A stretch of DNA of 64,000 nt from Clostridium sp. N3C (GTDB lineage: Bacteria; Bacillota; Clostridia; Clostridiales; Clostridiaceae): NCBI RefSeq assembly GCF_900095445.1, contig NZ_FMJL01000003.1, forward strand, positions 81,438-145,437. Direction: 5' to 3'. Below the pieces are notes generated by a model. The model ran no database searches and was not told the DNA's origin. It saw only the letters and a list, made by a program, of their open reading frames with translations. The position numbers and the translations under genes are program-made. Shown here piece by piece: positions 10,214 through 19,906 of this stretch; within the stretch, counting starts at the first letter, position 1; the number at the start of each line of letters is the position of its first letter.

Positions 10214-11155
10214 ATGAGCGGCAGATGGTATGAAGTTAAGGTAGTTACAAAGAGTGAAGCCATAGAGCCAATAAGCGGTATTTTTTATGGTATGGATGTA
10301 AAGGGTGTATCAGTGGAGGATCCTAACGATATACTTAATAGGGAACAAGGACCGCTAACCTGGGATTTTGCAGATATAAATATTTTAGAATATGGTGGCA
10401 AAGCTGCGGTGGTTAGAGGTTATTTTAATGAAAGTGAAAGCGAGGAAGAGCTTCTATCCTATGTTAAAGAAAAAGTTCAAGAGTTAATTGATATGGGAAT
10501 AGATGTGGGAGAAGGTACTGTAACCTGCCAATTGGTAAAGGAAGAAGACTGGGCTAACAACTGGAAAAAGTATTACAAGCCTACAAAAATAGGAGGAAAA
10601 ATAGTTATAAAGCCTGTTTGGGAAGAATATCAAGTTTCTGAAAATGAACTGCTTGTTGAGTTGGATCCAGGTATGGCTTTTGGTACAGGTACCCATGAAA
10701 CAACAAGGATGTGTATATTAGCTTTAGAAAAGTATGTAAAGGCTGATACCACTGTCTTTGATATTGGTACTGGTTCTGGAATTTTAGCTATTGCTGCAGC
10801 AAAGATGGGAGCAAATCATGTAGTAGGTGTGGATTTAGATCCTGTAGCTGTAGATTCTGCTAAAGAAAATGTAGCTTTAAACAATTTAAATAACATAGAA
10901 ATACTTGAAGGTAATTTAATGGATGTAGTAGAAGGTAAAGGAGACTTAGTAGTAGCTAATATACTTGCAGAGATTATTATTGTTCTTGTGGATCAGGTGA
11001 AGGAATGCTTGAAAAAAGGTGGCATTTTTATAGCTTCAGGAATAATTAAGGAAAGAGAAAGTATGGTAGTTGAAAAATTAAAAAGTTCAGGTTTTGCTAT
11101 TAAGGAAACCCTATATGATGGAGAATGGGTTTGCATAGTTTCTGAATATCTATAA
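10214..11155 (+). CDS. prmA: Ribosomal protein L11 methyltransferase
   Basis: PrmA trimethylates ribosomal protein L11 using S-adenosylmethionine. The N-terminal L11-recognition domain (about 1-130) is followed by a Rossmann methyltransferase domain with [11 protein letters not shown], the SAM loop [20 protein letters not shown] (about 178-197) and the catalytic-region VANILAEII. The 313-residue length is normal. AGGAGGGG precedes the ATG, and rsmE follows closely, so prmA probably heads an RNA/protein-modification operon. Confidence 0.95.
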   Translation: MSGRWYEVKVVTKSEAIEPISGIFYGMDVKGVSVEDPNDILNREQGPLTWDFADINILEYGGKAAVVRGYFNESESEEELLSYVKEKVQELIDMGIDVGEGTVTCQLVKEEDWANNWKKYYKPTKIGGKIVIKPVWEEYQVSENELLVELDPGMAFGTGTHETTRMCILALEKYVKADTTVFDIGTGSGILAIAAAKMGANHVVGVDLDPVAVDSAKENVALNNLNNIEILEGNLMDVVEGKGDLVVANILAEIIIVLVDQVKECLKKGGIFIASGIIKERESMVVEKLKSSGFAIKETLYDGEWVCIVSEYL

Positions 11156-11166
11156 GGAGATTGGTT

Positions 11167-11919
11167 ATGCATAAGTTTTTCGTAACACCTAATAATATAA
11201 TAGGAAAAAAAGCTATTATCGAAGGTGATGATGTTAAACATATATATAAGGTATTAAGATTGCAGGTTGGTGATAAAATCATAATTAATAATTCCCAAGG
11301 TCAAGAGTATTTAGGAAGCATCTCTGATATCAATAAAAGTTCTGTTACCGTTGATTTATTGGAGACTGTTGAGCATAATGCAGAAAGCAATATACAAATA
11401 GATTTGTATCAAGGTCTGCCTAAGTCTTCAAAAATGGATTATATAGTTCAGAAGGCTACAGAAATTGGAGTGAATTCCATTATTCCTATCATAACTGAAA
11501 GAGTAGTGGTTAAAAATGAGATTAGTGAATTTAAAAAAACGGATAGATGGAAGAGAATTGCATTGGAAGCTTGCAAGCAATGTAAGAGGACTCTAATTCC
11601 AGAAGTAAAGGGACCTATGATTTTTGGCGATCTTATTAAAAATCTAAAAGAGTATGACTTAATTGTAGTGCCTTATGAAAATAAAGAACACTATGGTATT
11701 AAGAAAATGTGCAAAAATATTAAGAATGAAATTAAAACTGTTGCTATAATAATAGGACCTGAAGGTGGCTTTGAAGAAGAGGAAATTAAGTCTATGGAAG
11801 CTATAGGAGCACATATTGTAACCTTAGGACCTAGAATTTTAAGAACAGAGACAGCAGGTATTGTAACTGCTGCTTTATTGCAATACGAATTGGGGGACTT
11901 AGGAGGAGTGAAAGAATGA
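11167..11919 (+). CDS. rsmE: 16S rRNA m3U1498 methyltransferase RsmE
   Basis: RsmE is a SPOUT (knotted) methyltransferase that methylates N3 of U1498 in 16S rRNA. The N-terminal PUA-like domain precedes the knot domain with IIGPEGGFEEEEI (about 196-208) and LGPRILRTETA, both diagnostic. The ATG at 11167 lies 7 nt after AAGGAG. A TTG at 11161 would touch that site and is unlikely. The last codons overlap mtaB by 4 nt. Confidence 0.94.
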   Translation: MHKFFVTPNNIIGKKAIIEGDDVKHIYKVLRLQVGDKIIINNSQGQEYLGSISDINKSSVTVDLLETVEHNAESNIQIDLYQGLPKSSKMDYIVQKATEIGVNSIIPIITERVVVKNEISEFKKTDRWKRIALEACKQCKRTLIPEVKGPMIFGDLIKNLKEYDLIVVPYENKEHYGIKKMCKNIKNEIKTVAIIIGPEGGFEEEEIKSMEAIGAHIVTLGPRILRTETAGIVTAALLQYELGDLGGVKE

Positions 11920-13226
11920 AGGTAGCGTTTGCCACCTTGGGCTGCAGAGTTAATCAGTATGAATCTGAAGCCATGGCTGAAAAATTTATAAAAGATGGAT
12001 ATCAAGTAGTAAAATTTGATGATGTTGCAGATGTTTATGTCATAAATACCTGTACTGTTACAAATATGGGAGATAAAAAGTCTAGGCAGATGATAGGGCG
12101 TGCTAGAAGGCTTAATAATGATGCTGTAATAGCAGTGGTAGGATGCTATTCACAAGTGGCACCTGAGGAGGTTTCTTCCATAGAGGGTGTAGATGTAGTT
12201 TTAGGCAGTAGAAATAAGGGCGATATAGTATATTGGGTAAATAGAGCTAGAGATGAAAAAAGTAAAATAGTTCAGGTAAAGGATGTACTAAGAAACAAAG
12301 TTTTTGAAGATCTTAGTATAGAAACTTATCAGGATAGAACAAGGGCATTTTTAAAAATTCAAGATGGTTGCAATAGATTTTGCGCCTATTGTTTAATCCC
12401 TTATGCCCGTGGTAGTGTATGTAGTAAAAATCCAGAGAAGGTTATTGAAGAAGTAAAGGAACTTGCTAGCCATGGCTTTAAGGAAATTATTTTGTCAGGA
12501 ATACATATAGCTTCTTATGGTGTAGATTTAGATGGAAATATAACTTTAGTAGATATATTAGAAAAAATTAATGAAATACCAGGTATTGAGAGAATACGAA
12601 TCGGATCTATAGATCCAACCTTTTTTACTGAAGGTGTTATGGATAGAATAAGCAAGCTTGAAAAGCTATGTCCTCATTTTCATTTATCTATGCAAAGTGG
12701 ATGCAATACTACTTTGAAGAGGATGAATAGACGCTATACTGCGGAGGAATATTTAAATATAGTAACTGAATTAAGAAGACGAATTCCGGATGTATCTATA
12801 ACTACAGATGTAATTGTAGGTTTTCCAGGGGAAACAGAAGAGGAATTTGAAGAAACATATAATTTCTTAAAAAATATTAAGTTGAGCAAAACTCATGTAT
12901 TTAAGTATAGTCCAAGAAAAGGTACTGCAGCAGCTAAGCTTAAAGATGATATAACTCCTGCTGAAAAGGAAAGAAGAAGCTCTGAGCTTATAAGTTTAAA
13001 TAACGAAAACGAAAGAAACTTCATAGAAAACTTTATTGGAAAAGAGATGGGAGTTCTATATGAACAAAAATCCTCAAAGGGTGAAGGGTATTATGAGGGC
13101 TATACTCCTAATTATATTAAGGTGGTAACAGCCTTTGAAAATGATGAAGTAGTTGGTAAAATAATCAAAACAAAATTGGTAAAGGTTGAAGAAGAATTTG
13201 CATATGGAGAATTGGTAGAGTTATAA
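11916..13226 (+). CDS. mtaB: tRNA t6A37 methylthiotransferase MtaB
   Basis: MtaB is a radical SAM enzyme that converts t6A at position 37 of ANN-decoding tRNAs to ms2t6A. The N-terminal MTTase domain holds three cluster cysteines (TLGCRVNQYES, NTCTVTN, VVGCYSQ). The radical SAM cluster is CNRFCAYCLIP (about 151-161), and a TRAM domain ends the protein. MtaB rather than MiaB is favoured by the GCRVNQYESE start and the 436-residue length. It overlaps rsmE by 4 nt, indicating translational coupling. Confidence 0.93.
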   Translation: MKVAFATLGCRVNQYESEAMAEKFIKDGYQVVKFDDVADVYVINTCTVTNMGDKKSRQMIGRARRLNNDAVIAVVGCYSQVAPEEVSSIEGVDVVLGSRNKGDIVYWVNRARDEKSKIVQVKDVLRNKVFEDLSIETYQDRTRAFLKIQDGCNRFCAYCLIPYARGSVCSKNPEKVIEEVKELASHGFKEIILSGIHIASYGVDLDGNITLVDILEKINEIPGIERIRIGSIDPTFFTEGVMDRISKLEKLCPHFHLSMQSGCNTTLKRMNRRYTAEEYLNIVTELRRRIPDVSITTDVIVGFPGETEEEFEETYNFLKNIKLSKTHVFKYSPRKGTAAAKLKDDITPAEKERRSSELISLNNENERNFIENFIGKEMGVLYEQKSSKGEGYYEGYTPNYIKVVTAFENDEVVGKIIKTKLVKVEEEFAYGELVEL

Positions 13227-13250
13227 TATGGTAAAGAGGAGGTGACTTTG

Positions 13251-13595
13251 TTGACAAACTGTATTTTTTGTAAAATAATTAATGGAGAAATTCCTTCTGA
13301 AAAAGTATTTGAAAATGAAAATGTAATTGCCTTTAAGGACATAAATCCAGCAGCACCGGTGCATATACTTATTATACCGAGGAAACATATTAGTAGTATA
13401 AATGATTTAGAAGAAAAAGATGCATGTATAATAGGAGAAATATTTCTTGCAGCTAAGGAAATAGCAAAAAAACTTGGTATTGCTGAAGATGGTTATAGAG
13501 TTGTTAGCAACTGTGGTGAAAAGGCTGGCCAGACTGTAATGCATTTGCATTATCATCTAATAGGTGGAAGATCCTTGAACTGGCCTCCAGGCTAA
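13251..13595 (+). CDS. hinT: HIT-family nucleotide hydrolase (HinT-like)
   Basis: This is a histidine-triad protein that hydrolyses phosphoramidate or acyl-adenylate nucleotides such as AMP-lysine. The HXHXHXX signature appears as MHLHYHLIGG near the C-terminus, and NCIFCKI near the N-terminus holds the zinc-type cysteines. AGGAGG (13237-13242) favours a TTG start at 13251 (MTNCIFCKI). The TTG at 13248 is also possible, while the GTG at 13242 overlaps the ribosome site. It follows mtaB by 24 nt. Confidence 0.92.
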   Translation: MTNCIFCKIINGEIPSEKVFENENVIAFKDINPAAPVHILIIPRKHISSINDLEEKDACIIGEIFLAAKEIAKKLGIAEDGYRVVSNCGEKAGQTVMHLHYHLIGGRSLNWPPG

Positions 13596-13636
13596 CAAGA
13601 AAGAAATTTATTAAGGGTGCAAAGTTAATGAAATTC

Positions 13637-13666
13637 TTGACAGTTTGTCAGGATATAAGGTATAAT
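13637..13666 (+). promoter_or_regulatory. Sigma-A promoter of rpsU-yqeY
   Basis: TTGACA (13637-13642) and TATAAT (13661-13666) are both perfect hexamers with an 18-bp spacer, about 77 nt before the rpsU start. Confidence 0.8.
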
Positions 13667-13742
13667 ATTCACTGTGTTATTTGTACCCAAAGGCTGATTT
13701 TATTATTTAATAAGATATAGCTAGCGGAGGGAGGGATAATAG

Positions 13743-13919
13743 ATGTCAGAAATTAAAGTTGGAGAAAACGAAACTCTTGAAAGTGCATTAAGAAGATTCA
13801 AGAGAAAATGCGCAAGGGCTGGTGTTCTTTCTGAGGTTAGAAAAAGAGAGCATTATGAAAAGCCAAGTGTAAGGAGAAAGAAGAAATCTGAAGCTGCAAG
13901 AAAAAGAAAATTTAAATAG
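13743..13919 (+). CDS. rpsU: 30S ribosomal protein S21
   Basis: S21 is a small basic protein of the 30S platform that helps mRNA base-pair with the 16S anti-Shine-Dalgarno region. The 58-residue product has the family pattern: the start [19 protein letters not shown], a [21 protein letters not shown] core and a lysine/arginine-rich tail. GGAGGGAGGG precedes the ATG. It is followed by yqeY, as in most Firmicutes. Confidence 0.97.
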   Translation: MSEIKVGENETLESALRRFKRKCARAGVLSEVRKREHYEKPSVRRKKKSEAARKRKFK

Positions 13920-13943
13920 AACTCTTTGAAAGAAGGGACCGAT

Positions 13944-14393
13944 ATGCCACTTAAAGATAGACTTCAGGAAGATTGGAAGCAAGCTTTAAAGGCTAAGGAC
14001 AAATTTAGAGCAGACACTATTAGCAGTGCTAGAGCAGCTATATTACAGGTTGAAAAAAACCAAGGCGCTGCTAGTGTTGATGATGATACTATCATTGAAA
14101 TTTTAGCTAAGGAAGTAAAACAAAGGCGAGAAGCCATTATCGAATTTGAAAAAGGAAACAGACAAGATCTTGTAGATAAGGCTAATGCTGAAATCGAGAT
14201 TTTGCTAAGTTACCTTCCTCAGCAGCTAAGTGAAGATGAAATATATGAAATAGTACGAGTAACAGCCACAGAAGTTGGGGCAAATAGCATGAAGGATATG
14301 GGAAGATTAATGTCTGCAGTCATGGAAAGAGTAAAAGGCCGGGCTGAAGGCAAGGTTGTTAGTACCATAGTTAAAGAGCATTTAAGCAAATAA
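13944..14393 (+). CDS. yqeY: GatB/YqeY domain protein
   Basis: YqeY proteins share the C-terminal tail domain of GatB, the amidotransferase subunit that binds tRNA, but act alone. Their role is not firmly known. The 149-residue product shows the family blocks LKAKDKFRADTISSARAAI, LSYLPQQLSEDEI and DMGRLMSAVMERVKGRAEG. The ATG at 13944 lies after GAAGGGA. A TTG at 13926 would add six residues and has no ribosome site. It is cotranscribed with rpsU. Confidence 0.93.
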   Translation: MPLKDRLQEDWKQALKAKDKFRADTISSARAAILQVEKNQGAASVDDDTIIEILAKEVKQRREAIIEFEKGNRQDLVDKANAEIEILLSYLPQQLSEDEIYEIVRVTATEVGANSMKDMGRLMSAVMERVKGRAEGKVVSTIVKEHLSK

Positions 14394-14404
14394 TCAATGT
14401 ACAA

Positions 14405-14443
14405 AAGGAATATCCATAAGGATATTCCTTTCTTATCTTTTTT
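14405..14443 (+). terminator. Strong terminator after yqeY
   Basis: AAGGAATATCC (14405-14415) and GGATATTCCTT (14420-14430) form a perfect 11-bp stem with an ATAA loop. TCTTATCTTTTTT follows. Confidence 0.9.
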
Positions 14444-14595
14444 GTGAATATAATTTTTCGTTCTACAAATGTATGGTTATTAGAATTATAGCAATATTTT
14501 CCTGTGTTCCTTGATAAATAATAAAAAGTATATATAATATAGTAAATTATAACTTTTATATAAGTATAAAATATTATTTGAAGGTGGTTTGATAT

Positions 14596-14989
14596 ATGAG
14601 ATAAGAAGAGATGTTTATATTGTAGTAAAGTAATAAGTAATGAAAGAAATTACTATAATATGAAAAGTTTCTGTAATGAGCAATGCAAGAACAACTATGC
14701 TGAATTTGAGAAAAGTGTAAGTAGAGTAAAGAAACCAGCCCTAATATCTGTTATATCAATGGTAATTATGATTTTTCTTGGCCTAATATTAACAGCTATT
14801 CATAAGGAACTAGGGAAGGTTGTTTTAATTGCAGCCTCAGCAGGAGTCTTTGTGACATTGTGTATATTTCCACTTGCTAACCCTGAATCGGTAAAGCGTT
14901 TTGGTGTGAAAAAATCTGTGTGGCTTGTTAGAGTTTATGGAATTTTCATGTTATTATGGATTTTCATAACGAGTTTTGGGTTAATATAA
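14596..14989 (+). pseudogene. Zinc-ribbon membrane protein with a frame break at its 5' end
   Basis: The frame open to 14989 encodes three probable membrane helices (about 95 residues). Its first in-frame ATG is 14660, which has no ribosome site. Upstream in the same frame, 14603-14659 encodes KKRCLYCSKVISNERNYYN, continuous with MKSFCNEQCKNNY. Together they make a CXXC...CXXXC zinc ribbon like those of the DUF2116 type. A good site (AAGGTGG, 14581-14587) and ATG (14596) precede it, but that ATG reads ATG AGA TAA. Removing one base near 14599-14602 would join start and ribbon. The gene is either frameshifted or affected by a sequence error. If intact, the start at 14660 gives a protein of 109 residues. 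Confidence 0.55.
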
Positions 14990-15041
14990 ATCTCAACTCT
15001 TATCCATGATAATTATATATAATGCCTAAATTTACTGTATA

Positions 15042-15071
15042 GTCATTTATTTTATCCATAATTCATAAATT
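15042..15071 (+). promoter_or_regulatory. Candidate sigma-E promoter of yqfC-yqfD
   Basis: GTCATTT (15042-15048), a 15-bp spacer and CATAAATT (15064-15071) resemble mother-cell sigma-E elements. yqfC and yqfD are sporulation genes in Bacillus, which fits, but the match is not strong. Confidence 0.4.
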
Positions 15072-15100
15072 AGTATGAAAGTATTTTTTGAGGTGAAATT

Positions 15101-15388
15101 GTGGAGGACAAAATAAATAAGGCTAAGGAAAGTCTTGCAAACCAATTGGATTTGCCTAGAGATGTAATGTTGAATATACCTAAGATAAGCGTTACAGGAA
15201 ATAATGAAATTACAATAGAAAATCATAAGGGGATAGTTTTTTTTGGTGATAAGGAAGTAAGAATAAATTCAAATGTAGGTTTAATATCCATTTTAGGAGA
15301 GGAATTTGAGATCTTATTTTTAGGTGGAAGCACTATAACCATAAGTGGCAAATTTAAAACAATCAATTATGAGAGGGATATGCTATGA
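15101..15388 (+). CDS. yqfC: Sporulation protein YqfC
   Basis: YqfC is a small conserved sporulation protein made in the mother cell. Its biochemical role is unknown. The 95-residue product has the family pattern LDLPRDVMLNIPKISVTGNNEI and a C-terminal ILGEEFEILFLGGSTITISGKFKTI, which looks like an all-beta fold related to YabP. The start is GTG with AGGTGA 4 nt upstream. It overlaps yqfD by 4 nt, so the two are coupled. Confidence 0.88.
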   Translation: MEDKINKAKESLANQLDLPRDVMLNIPKISVTGNNEITIENHKGIVFFGDKEVRINSNVGLISILGEEFEILFLGGSTITISGKFKTINYERDML

Positions 15389-16521
15389 GTTTAGGAAAGT
15401 ATGCTAGTGGTGTTGTAAAAATTAAGATTCAAGCAATTGCTCCTGAAAGGATTATAAACCTATTTTGGAAAAGTGATATTAAAGTAAGAAATATAACTAG
15501 AATAGATATAAGCACAATTATTATGGACATTGATTGGAAGGATTATAATAAAATCAAGGAGTTGTGCAGTAAAACAGATGCTAGAGTGACTGTTTTAGGA
15601 AGAAAAGGCGTACTTTTTTATTTATTACTAGTAAAAAGGCACTTATCCCTAATAGGGGGCTGTGTTTTTTTTGTAGCTGTTATGCTCTTTCTTTCTACTT
15701 TTATATGGTCTATAGAAATAGAATCAGATAAGTATTTAAGCCCCTATGAAATCCGTCAGAAGTTGTATAGTTATGGCATAAAACCTGGTATTTTAAAAAG
15801 TAAGATTGATGTTAAGGCTTTAGAGGATAAAATGTTAAAAGATAGTGATAATATAATGTATTTTAGAGCTAGAATTGAGGGGGCAACATTGAAAATAGCG
15901 GTGGGAGAACGTGTGGAACCTCCACAGATTGAGGAAGCTAAGGAAAGCGGTGATATAGTTGCCGCAATGGACGGACAAGTTATAGAAATATTTTCAACGG
16001 CTGGAACACCTGTGGTGGAACCAGGAGACATAGTTAAGAAAGGACAAGTACTTATTAAGGGAGAACAAGGTAAAGAGGGAGCTACCTATCCAGTACATGC
16101 AGAGGGGAAAGTGATTGCTAAGACCTTTCATGAGTATGAGAAAGAAATGCAAATTAGTGGTCAACGTTCAGAACCGACAGGTAATACAATTAAAAATGCA
16201 TACATAGAAGTTTTAGGGAAAAAAATTTATCTTAAAAAGAGTTTAAATAAATTTACCAACTATGATAGAATATTAGATGATAAGGGACATATAAAATATG
16301 AAATTTATAATGAAATAAAAACTATCTACTTTAATTTAGATCCTCAAGAGCTTGCGGATAAAACTTCCGAAGAATTTCTTAAAAAAACTATGGAATCCTT
16401 TGATAAGTCTGCTAAACTTATAGATAAAACAGTGGATAAGGAAGTGAATGAAGAATATTTAAAGCTTAGGATGGTTTTTGTGGTGGAAATGGATATAGCA
16501 AAGGAGCAAAGTGTTGAATAA
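15385..16521 (+). CDS. yqfD: Sporulation protein YqfD
   Basis: YqfD is a membrane sporulation protein of the mother cell. The function is not established. It has a cytoplasmic N-terminal part, one membrane segment (about residues 88-110, LSLIGGCVFFVAVMLFLSTFIW) and a large extracytoplasmic region containing a biotinyl/lipoyl-like stretch (DIVAAMDGQVIEIFSTAGTPVVEPGDIVKKGQVLIKG). At 378 residues it is normal length. It overlaps yqfC by 4 nt. The next gene is pgpH, whereas most relatives have phoH in between. Confidence 0.9.
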   Translation: MSLGKYASGVVKIKIQAIAPERIINLFWKSDIKVRNITRIDISTIIMDIDWKDYNKIKELCSKTDARVTVLGRKGVLFYLLLVKRHLSLIGGCVFFVAVMLFLSTFIWSIEIESDKYLSPYEIRQKLYSYGIKPGILKSKIDVKALEDKMLKDSDNIMYFRARIEGATLKIAVGERVEPPQIEEAKESGDIVAAMDGQVIEIFSTAGTPVVEPGDIVKKGQVLIKGEQGKEGATYPVHAEGKVIAKTFHEYEKEMQISGQRSEPTGNTIKNAYIEVLGKKIYLKKSLNKFTNYDRILDDKGHIKYEIYNEIKTIYFNLDPQELADKTSEEFLKKTMESFDKSAKLIDKTVDKEVNEEYLKLRMVFVVEMDIAKEQSVE

Positions 16522-16547
16522 ATTAAAAAGCAAGAGAAGGTGAAAAG

Positions 16548-18641
16548 GTGAAGGTAAGAAAAAAGAAGAAAAGAGATAAACTAAATTTCATAAATAAAAT
16601 AACTATTTTTATATTAACTTTTATAGTACTGTTTGTCACATTAATAACCTCTTTAATTTCGCCTAAGTATACCTTAGAAGCTGGGGATATTGCTAAAGCA
16701 GATATTAAGGCACCTAGAGAAGTTCAAGATAAAATAGCTACAGAAGAGAAGTATGAACAGATTAAAAAAAGTATTAATCCACAGTATACTAAGGATAATG
16801 AAGTTAAAAACAAAATCACAGAAAATATAAATTTGCTTTTTACAACTCTTAAGGGGCTACAATCAGCTACCATTGATAATAATTCTAAAATTAATGAATT
16901 GAAAAATAAAACCAATATAGATTTACCTAATGAATTATACATTGAATTATTAGAACTTACTGATGATAAGCAAAAAGAATTACAAAGTGCTTTAGTTTCA
17001 GCCATAAGTGAGGTTTATGACTATAGTAATATAGAAAGTAAGGATGAAGAGTTAAAAAGTGCTATTAATGATGTATTAAACAAGTTGGATAATTCGAATT
17101 TATCACAGTCTTTGAAGAACTTGGGTAAAGCTATAGTTGAAAGTGACAATTTTATTAAACCAAATTTCTATATAGATGAAGAAGCAACAGAAAAACTAGT
17201 GAGTGAAGCTTTAAAAAATGTTGAGCCGGTGATAATAAAAAAAGATCAGCTGATAGTTAAGTATGGAGAGCCCGTTACAGAAAATCAAATAGAAGTTTTA
17301 AAGGAATTAGGGTTGTTAAACAATAATTCATTAATCCAATGGCGTTTGTATTTAAGCTTAAGTGTACTTATTTTTAGCGTAATGATATTGCAGTGGTACT
17401 ATATATATCGTTTTTCTAATTCCATATATAGAGAAAATAAGATTTTAATATTAATAAATGGGTTGAATTGCTTTTCTCTAATTTTAGCAAGAATAATTGG
17501 TATAGCATCACCATTTTTAATTCCTTTCACTGCATGGCCGCTTTTAATGACGCTACTTGTAAACTATAAAGTGTCACTAGTAATAAATGCTTTAAATATA
17601 ATATTACTGAGTTGTAGCTTGGGCTTTAATGTAGAAGCCATTATATTAGCTATAGTTAATACTGTTTTAGGAGCTATAGTTTTAAAGAAGGTGCAAAACA
17701 GGAACAATATTTTTTATTCAACTATACTTATATTAGTAGTTAATGTCATATGCACCTTGAGTATAGGATCTATATTAAGTAATAATTTTGTTGAAGTATT
17801 AAAGAGAGGTGGTTTTGCAGCGGTAGGTAGCTTAACCTCTGTAGTTTTGACAGTGGGACTCTTGCCTTTCTTTGAAGTTACCTTTAATATTGTAACGGAT
17901 ATGAAGCTCTTAGAATTGGCAAATCCTAATCAGCCTTTATTAAGAAGACTATTAGTAGAAGCACCAGGAACCTATTATCATAGTATACTAGTAGCAAATT
18001 TAGCAGAAGTTGCGGCGGAGGAAGTAGGAGCCAATTCTACCTTAGCAAGAGTAGGCGCTTACTATCATGATATAGGCAAAATGAAGCGACCATACTTTTT
18101 TAAAGAAAATCAAATGGGGACGGAAAATCCGCATGATAAAATAGCCGCAAACTTAAGTGCATTAATTATTACTTCTCACGTTAAAGATGGATTGCAGCTG
18201 GCTAAGGAATATAAACTACCTCTTAGCATACAAGAAATTATTGAGCAGCATCATGGAAATACACTGGTTAAGTATTTTTATATTACTGCAAAAAATGTAG
18301 CTGAAAATATAGAGGATATAAAAGAGGAGGATTTCAGATACCCAGGTCCAATCCCTAGATCCAAAGAAGCAGCTATCATAATGTTAGCAGACAGCACCGA
18401 AGCAGCGGTTAGATCCTTAAAGGATTTTTCTAGCGAAGGGGTTAAGGATATGGTTGATAAAATTTTTAAAGATAAGCTTAATGATGGACAGTTAAATGGT
18501 TGCGATTTAACCTTTTTAGATTTAGAAAAAATTAAGAAAGTCTTTCTAAAAACATTAACCGGTATGTATCATCAAAGAATAGAATACCCTGAAGACAAAC
18601 GAATGTTGAAAACTGAGGAGGACAAGAATGATATACGTTGA
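16548..18641 (+). CDS. pgpH: 7TM HD-domain phosphodiesterase (PgpH/YqfF family)
   Basis: The family member PgpH of Listeria hydrolyses the second messenger cyclic di-AMP. The N-terminal membrane segment (about residues 16-37) is followed by a large extracellular 7TMR-HDED domain to about 265. A block of seven membrane helices (about 275-460) and a cytoplasmic HD domain follow, with [28 protein letters not shown] (HD near 506) and EQHHGN. The 697-residue length is typical. The start is GTG. The end overlaps ybeY by 14 nt. Confidence 0.9.
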   Translation: MKVRKKKKRDKLNFINKITIFILTFIVLFVTLITSLISPKYTLEAGDIAKADIKAPREVQDKIATEEKYEQIKKSINPQYTKDNEVKNKITENINLLFTTLKGLQSATIDNNSKINELKNKTNIDLPNELYIELLELTDDKQKELQSALVSAISEVYDYSNIESKDEELKSAINDVLNKLDNSNLSQSLKNLGKAIVESDNFIKPNFYIDEEATEKLVSEALKNVEPVIIKKDQLIVKYGEPVTENQIEVLKELGLLNNNSLIQWRLYLSLSVLIFSVMILQWYYIYRFSNSIYRENKILILINGLNCFSLILARIIGIASPFLIPFTAWPLLMTLLVNYKVSLVINALNIILLSCSLGFNVEAIILAIVNTVLGAIVLKKVQNRNNIFYSTILILVVNVICTLSIGSILSNNFVEVLKRGGFAAVGSLTSVVLTVGLLPFFEVTFNIVTDMKLLELANPNQPLLRRLLVEAPGTYYHSILVANLAEVAAEEVGANSTLARVGAYYHDIGKMKRPYFFKENQMGTENPHDKIAANLSALIITSHVKDGLQLAKEYKLPLSIQEIIEQHHGNTLVKYFYITAKNVAENIEDIKEEDFRYPGPIPRSKEAAIIMLADSTEAAVRSLKDFSSEGVKDMVDKIFKDKLNDGQLNGCDLTFLDLEKIKKVFLKTLTGMYHQRIEYPEDKRMLKTEEDKNDIR

Positions 18642-19131
18642 AAACATGCAAAATAAAATTAATTGGAGTGAGGAAGAAGAAATTAACCTTAAAGAAGTTA
18701 TAGATTTTGCCTTACGAGAAGAAGGATTAAATCATCCTTATCAGGTTAGTGTCTTGTTGGTGAATAATGATGAAATTAAAGACATTAATGGCAAACATAG
18801 AAAAATAGATAAGGTTACGGATGTATTGTCTTTCCCGCTTTTAGATTATCCAGAGGGAAAGGTTTTTAAAGAAATATATGGAAGTAATAACTTTCATGAA
18901 AGTATGTTGGATGATGGAGAGCTAGTTCTAGGTGATATCGTTCTTTCTTTGGAAAGGGCAATGGAGCAAAGTGTTGAGTATGGGCATTCATTTAAAAGGG
19001 AGATTTCCTATTTAGTTATACATTCTGTTTTGCACCTTTTAGGTTATGATCATATAAAAGAAGAGGATAAGATGCGAATGAGAGAAAGAGAAGAATATAT
19101 ATTATCTAGGTTTAATATTTATAGAGATTGA
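18628..19131 (+). CDS. ybeY: rRNA maturation endoribonuclease YbeY
   Basis: YbeY is a zinc-dependent single-strand endoribonuclease that helps mature 16S rRNA and rid the cell of defective ribosomes. The zinc motif HXXXHXXXXXH appears as [11 protein letters not shown] near residue 135, and the core VTDVLSFPL and LGDIVLSL is present. The protein has 167 residues. It overlaps pgpH by 14 nt and precedes the dgkA fusion by 16 nt. Confidence 0.94.
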   Translation: MIYVENMQNKINWSEEEEINLKEVIDFALREEGLNHPYQVSVLLVNNDEIKDINGKHRKIDKVTDVLSFPLLDYPEGKVFKEIYGSNNFHESMLDDGELVLGDIVLSLERAMEQSVEYGHSFKREISYLVIHSVLHLLGYDHIKEEDKMRMREREEYILSRFNIYRD

Positions 19132-19147
19132 TGTATGAGGAGTTGCT

Positions 19148-19846
19148 ATGAAGATTAAAAAGCTTGTAGATAGTTTTAATTATGCCATTGAGGGAATAAT
19201 ATATGCAGTAAGGACACAAAGAAATATGAGGATACATATGGCTGTGGCCTTGTGCGTATTGACTGCTTGTTTCTTTTATGATCTTAACAAAATGGAATTG
19301 CTAATTATAGCTATTACTATAACTATGGTAATTGCAGCGGAACTAATAAATACAGCAATAGAAAGTGCCATAGATGCCACCACCAATTATTATCATCCAT
19401 TAGCAAAGATTGCAAAAAATACTGCTGCAGGGGCAGTGTTAGTCACAGCTATAAATGCAGTTATCGTAGGATATATAATCTTTTGGGATAAACTTACAGT
19501 TATAACTTTTGTGGTTATTAATAAAATAAAGCAGTCTAATCCTTATATGATTTTATTAGTATTAGTAATAGTGTGTATTGCTACTATAGTTGTAAAGGCT
19601 ATCTATGGAGAAGGAACGCCTCTTCGAGGTGGTATGCCGAGTGGACACAGCACAATTTCTTTCTCTATAGCTACTATTATTGCTTTGATTACTGAGGAAC
19701 CATTATGTATAATGTTGAGTTACTTATTAGCCTTTATAGTAGCACAAAGCAGGGTTGATTCAGAAACTCATTCTATACTGGAAGTTACAGTAGGAGCTTT
19801 ATTTGGAACACTACTAACTTTGTTTATATTCAGGATATTTACTTAG
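19148..19846 (+). CDS. Undecaprenol/diacylglycerol kinase fused to a PAP2 phosphatase
   Basis: Residues 1-117 are a DgkA-type integral membrane kinase with the family block AAELINTAIESAIDATT, which in Gram-positives phosphorylates undecaprenol. Residues 130-232 form a second membrane domain with PAP2 motifs: PSGHS (about 165-169) and SRVDSETHSILEV (about 200-212). The first motif is reduced to a lysine and LRGG. PAP2 proteins often remove phosphate from undecaprenyl pyrophosphate. One protein could therefore both salvage undecaprenol and recycle its pyrophosphate. That coupling is inferred from the fusion. It lies between ybeY and cdd, where plain dgkA is usual. Confidence 0.88.
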   Translation: MKIKKLVDSFNYAIEGIIYAVRTQRNMRIHMAVALCVLTACFFYDLNKMELLIIAITITMVIAAELINTAIESAIDATTNYYHPLAKIAKNTAAGAVLVTAINAVIVGYIIFWDKLTVITFVVINKIKQSNPYMILLVLVIVCIATIVVKAIYGEGTPLRGGMPSGHSTISFSIATIIALITEEPLCIMLSYLLAFIVAQSRVDSETHSILEVTVGALFGTLLTLFIFRIFT

Positions 19847-19858
19847 TTTCATAAGAAG

Positions 19859-19886
19859 TTGCAAAGATTTCATTTAGTGCTATAAT
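19859..19886 (+). promoter_or_regulatory. Candidate promoter for cdd-era
   Basis: TTGCAA (19859-19864), a 16-bp spacer and TATAAT (19881-19886) lie about 20 nt before the cdd start. Confidence 0.45.
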
Positions 19887-19906
19887 TTAAACAACGAGGT
19901 GTTTAT

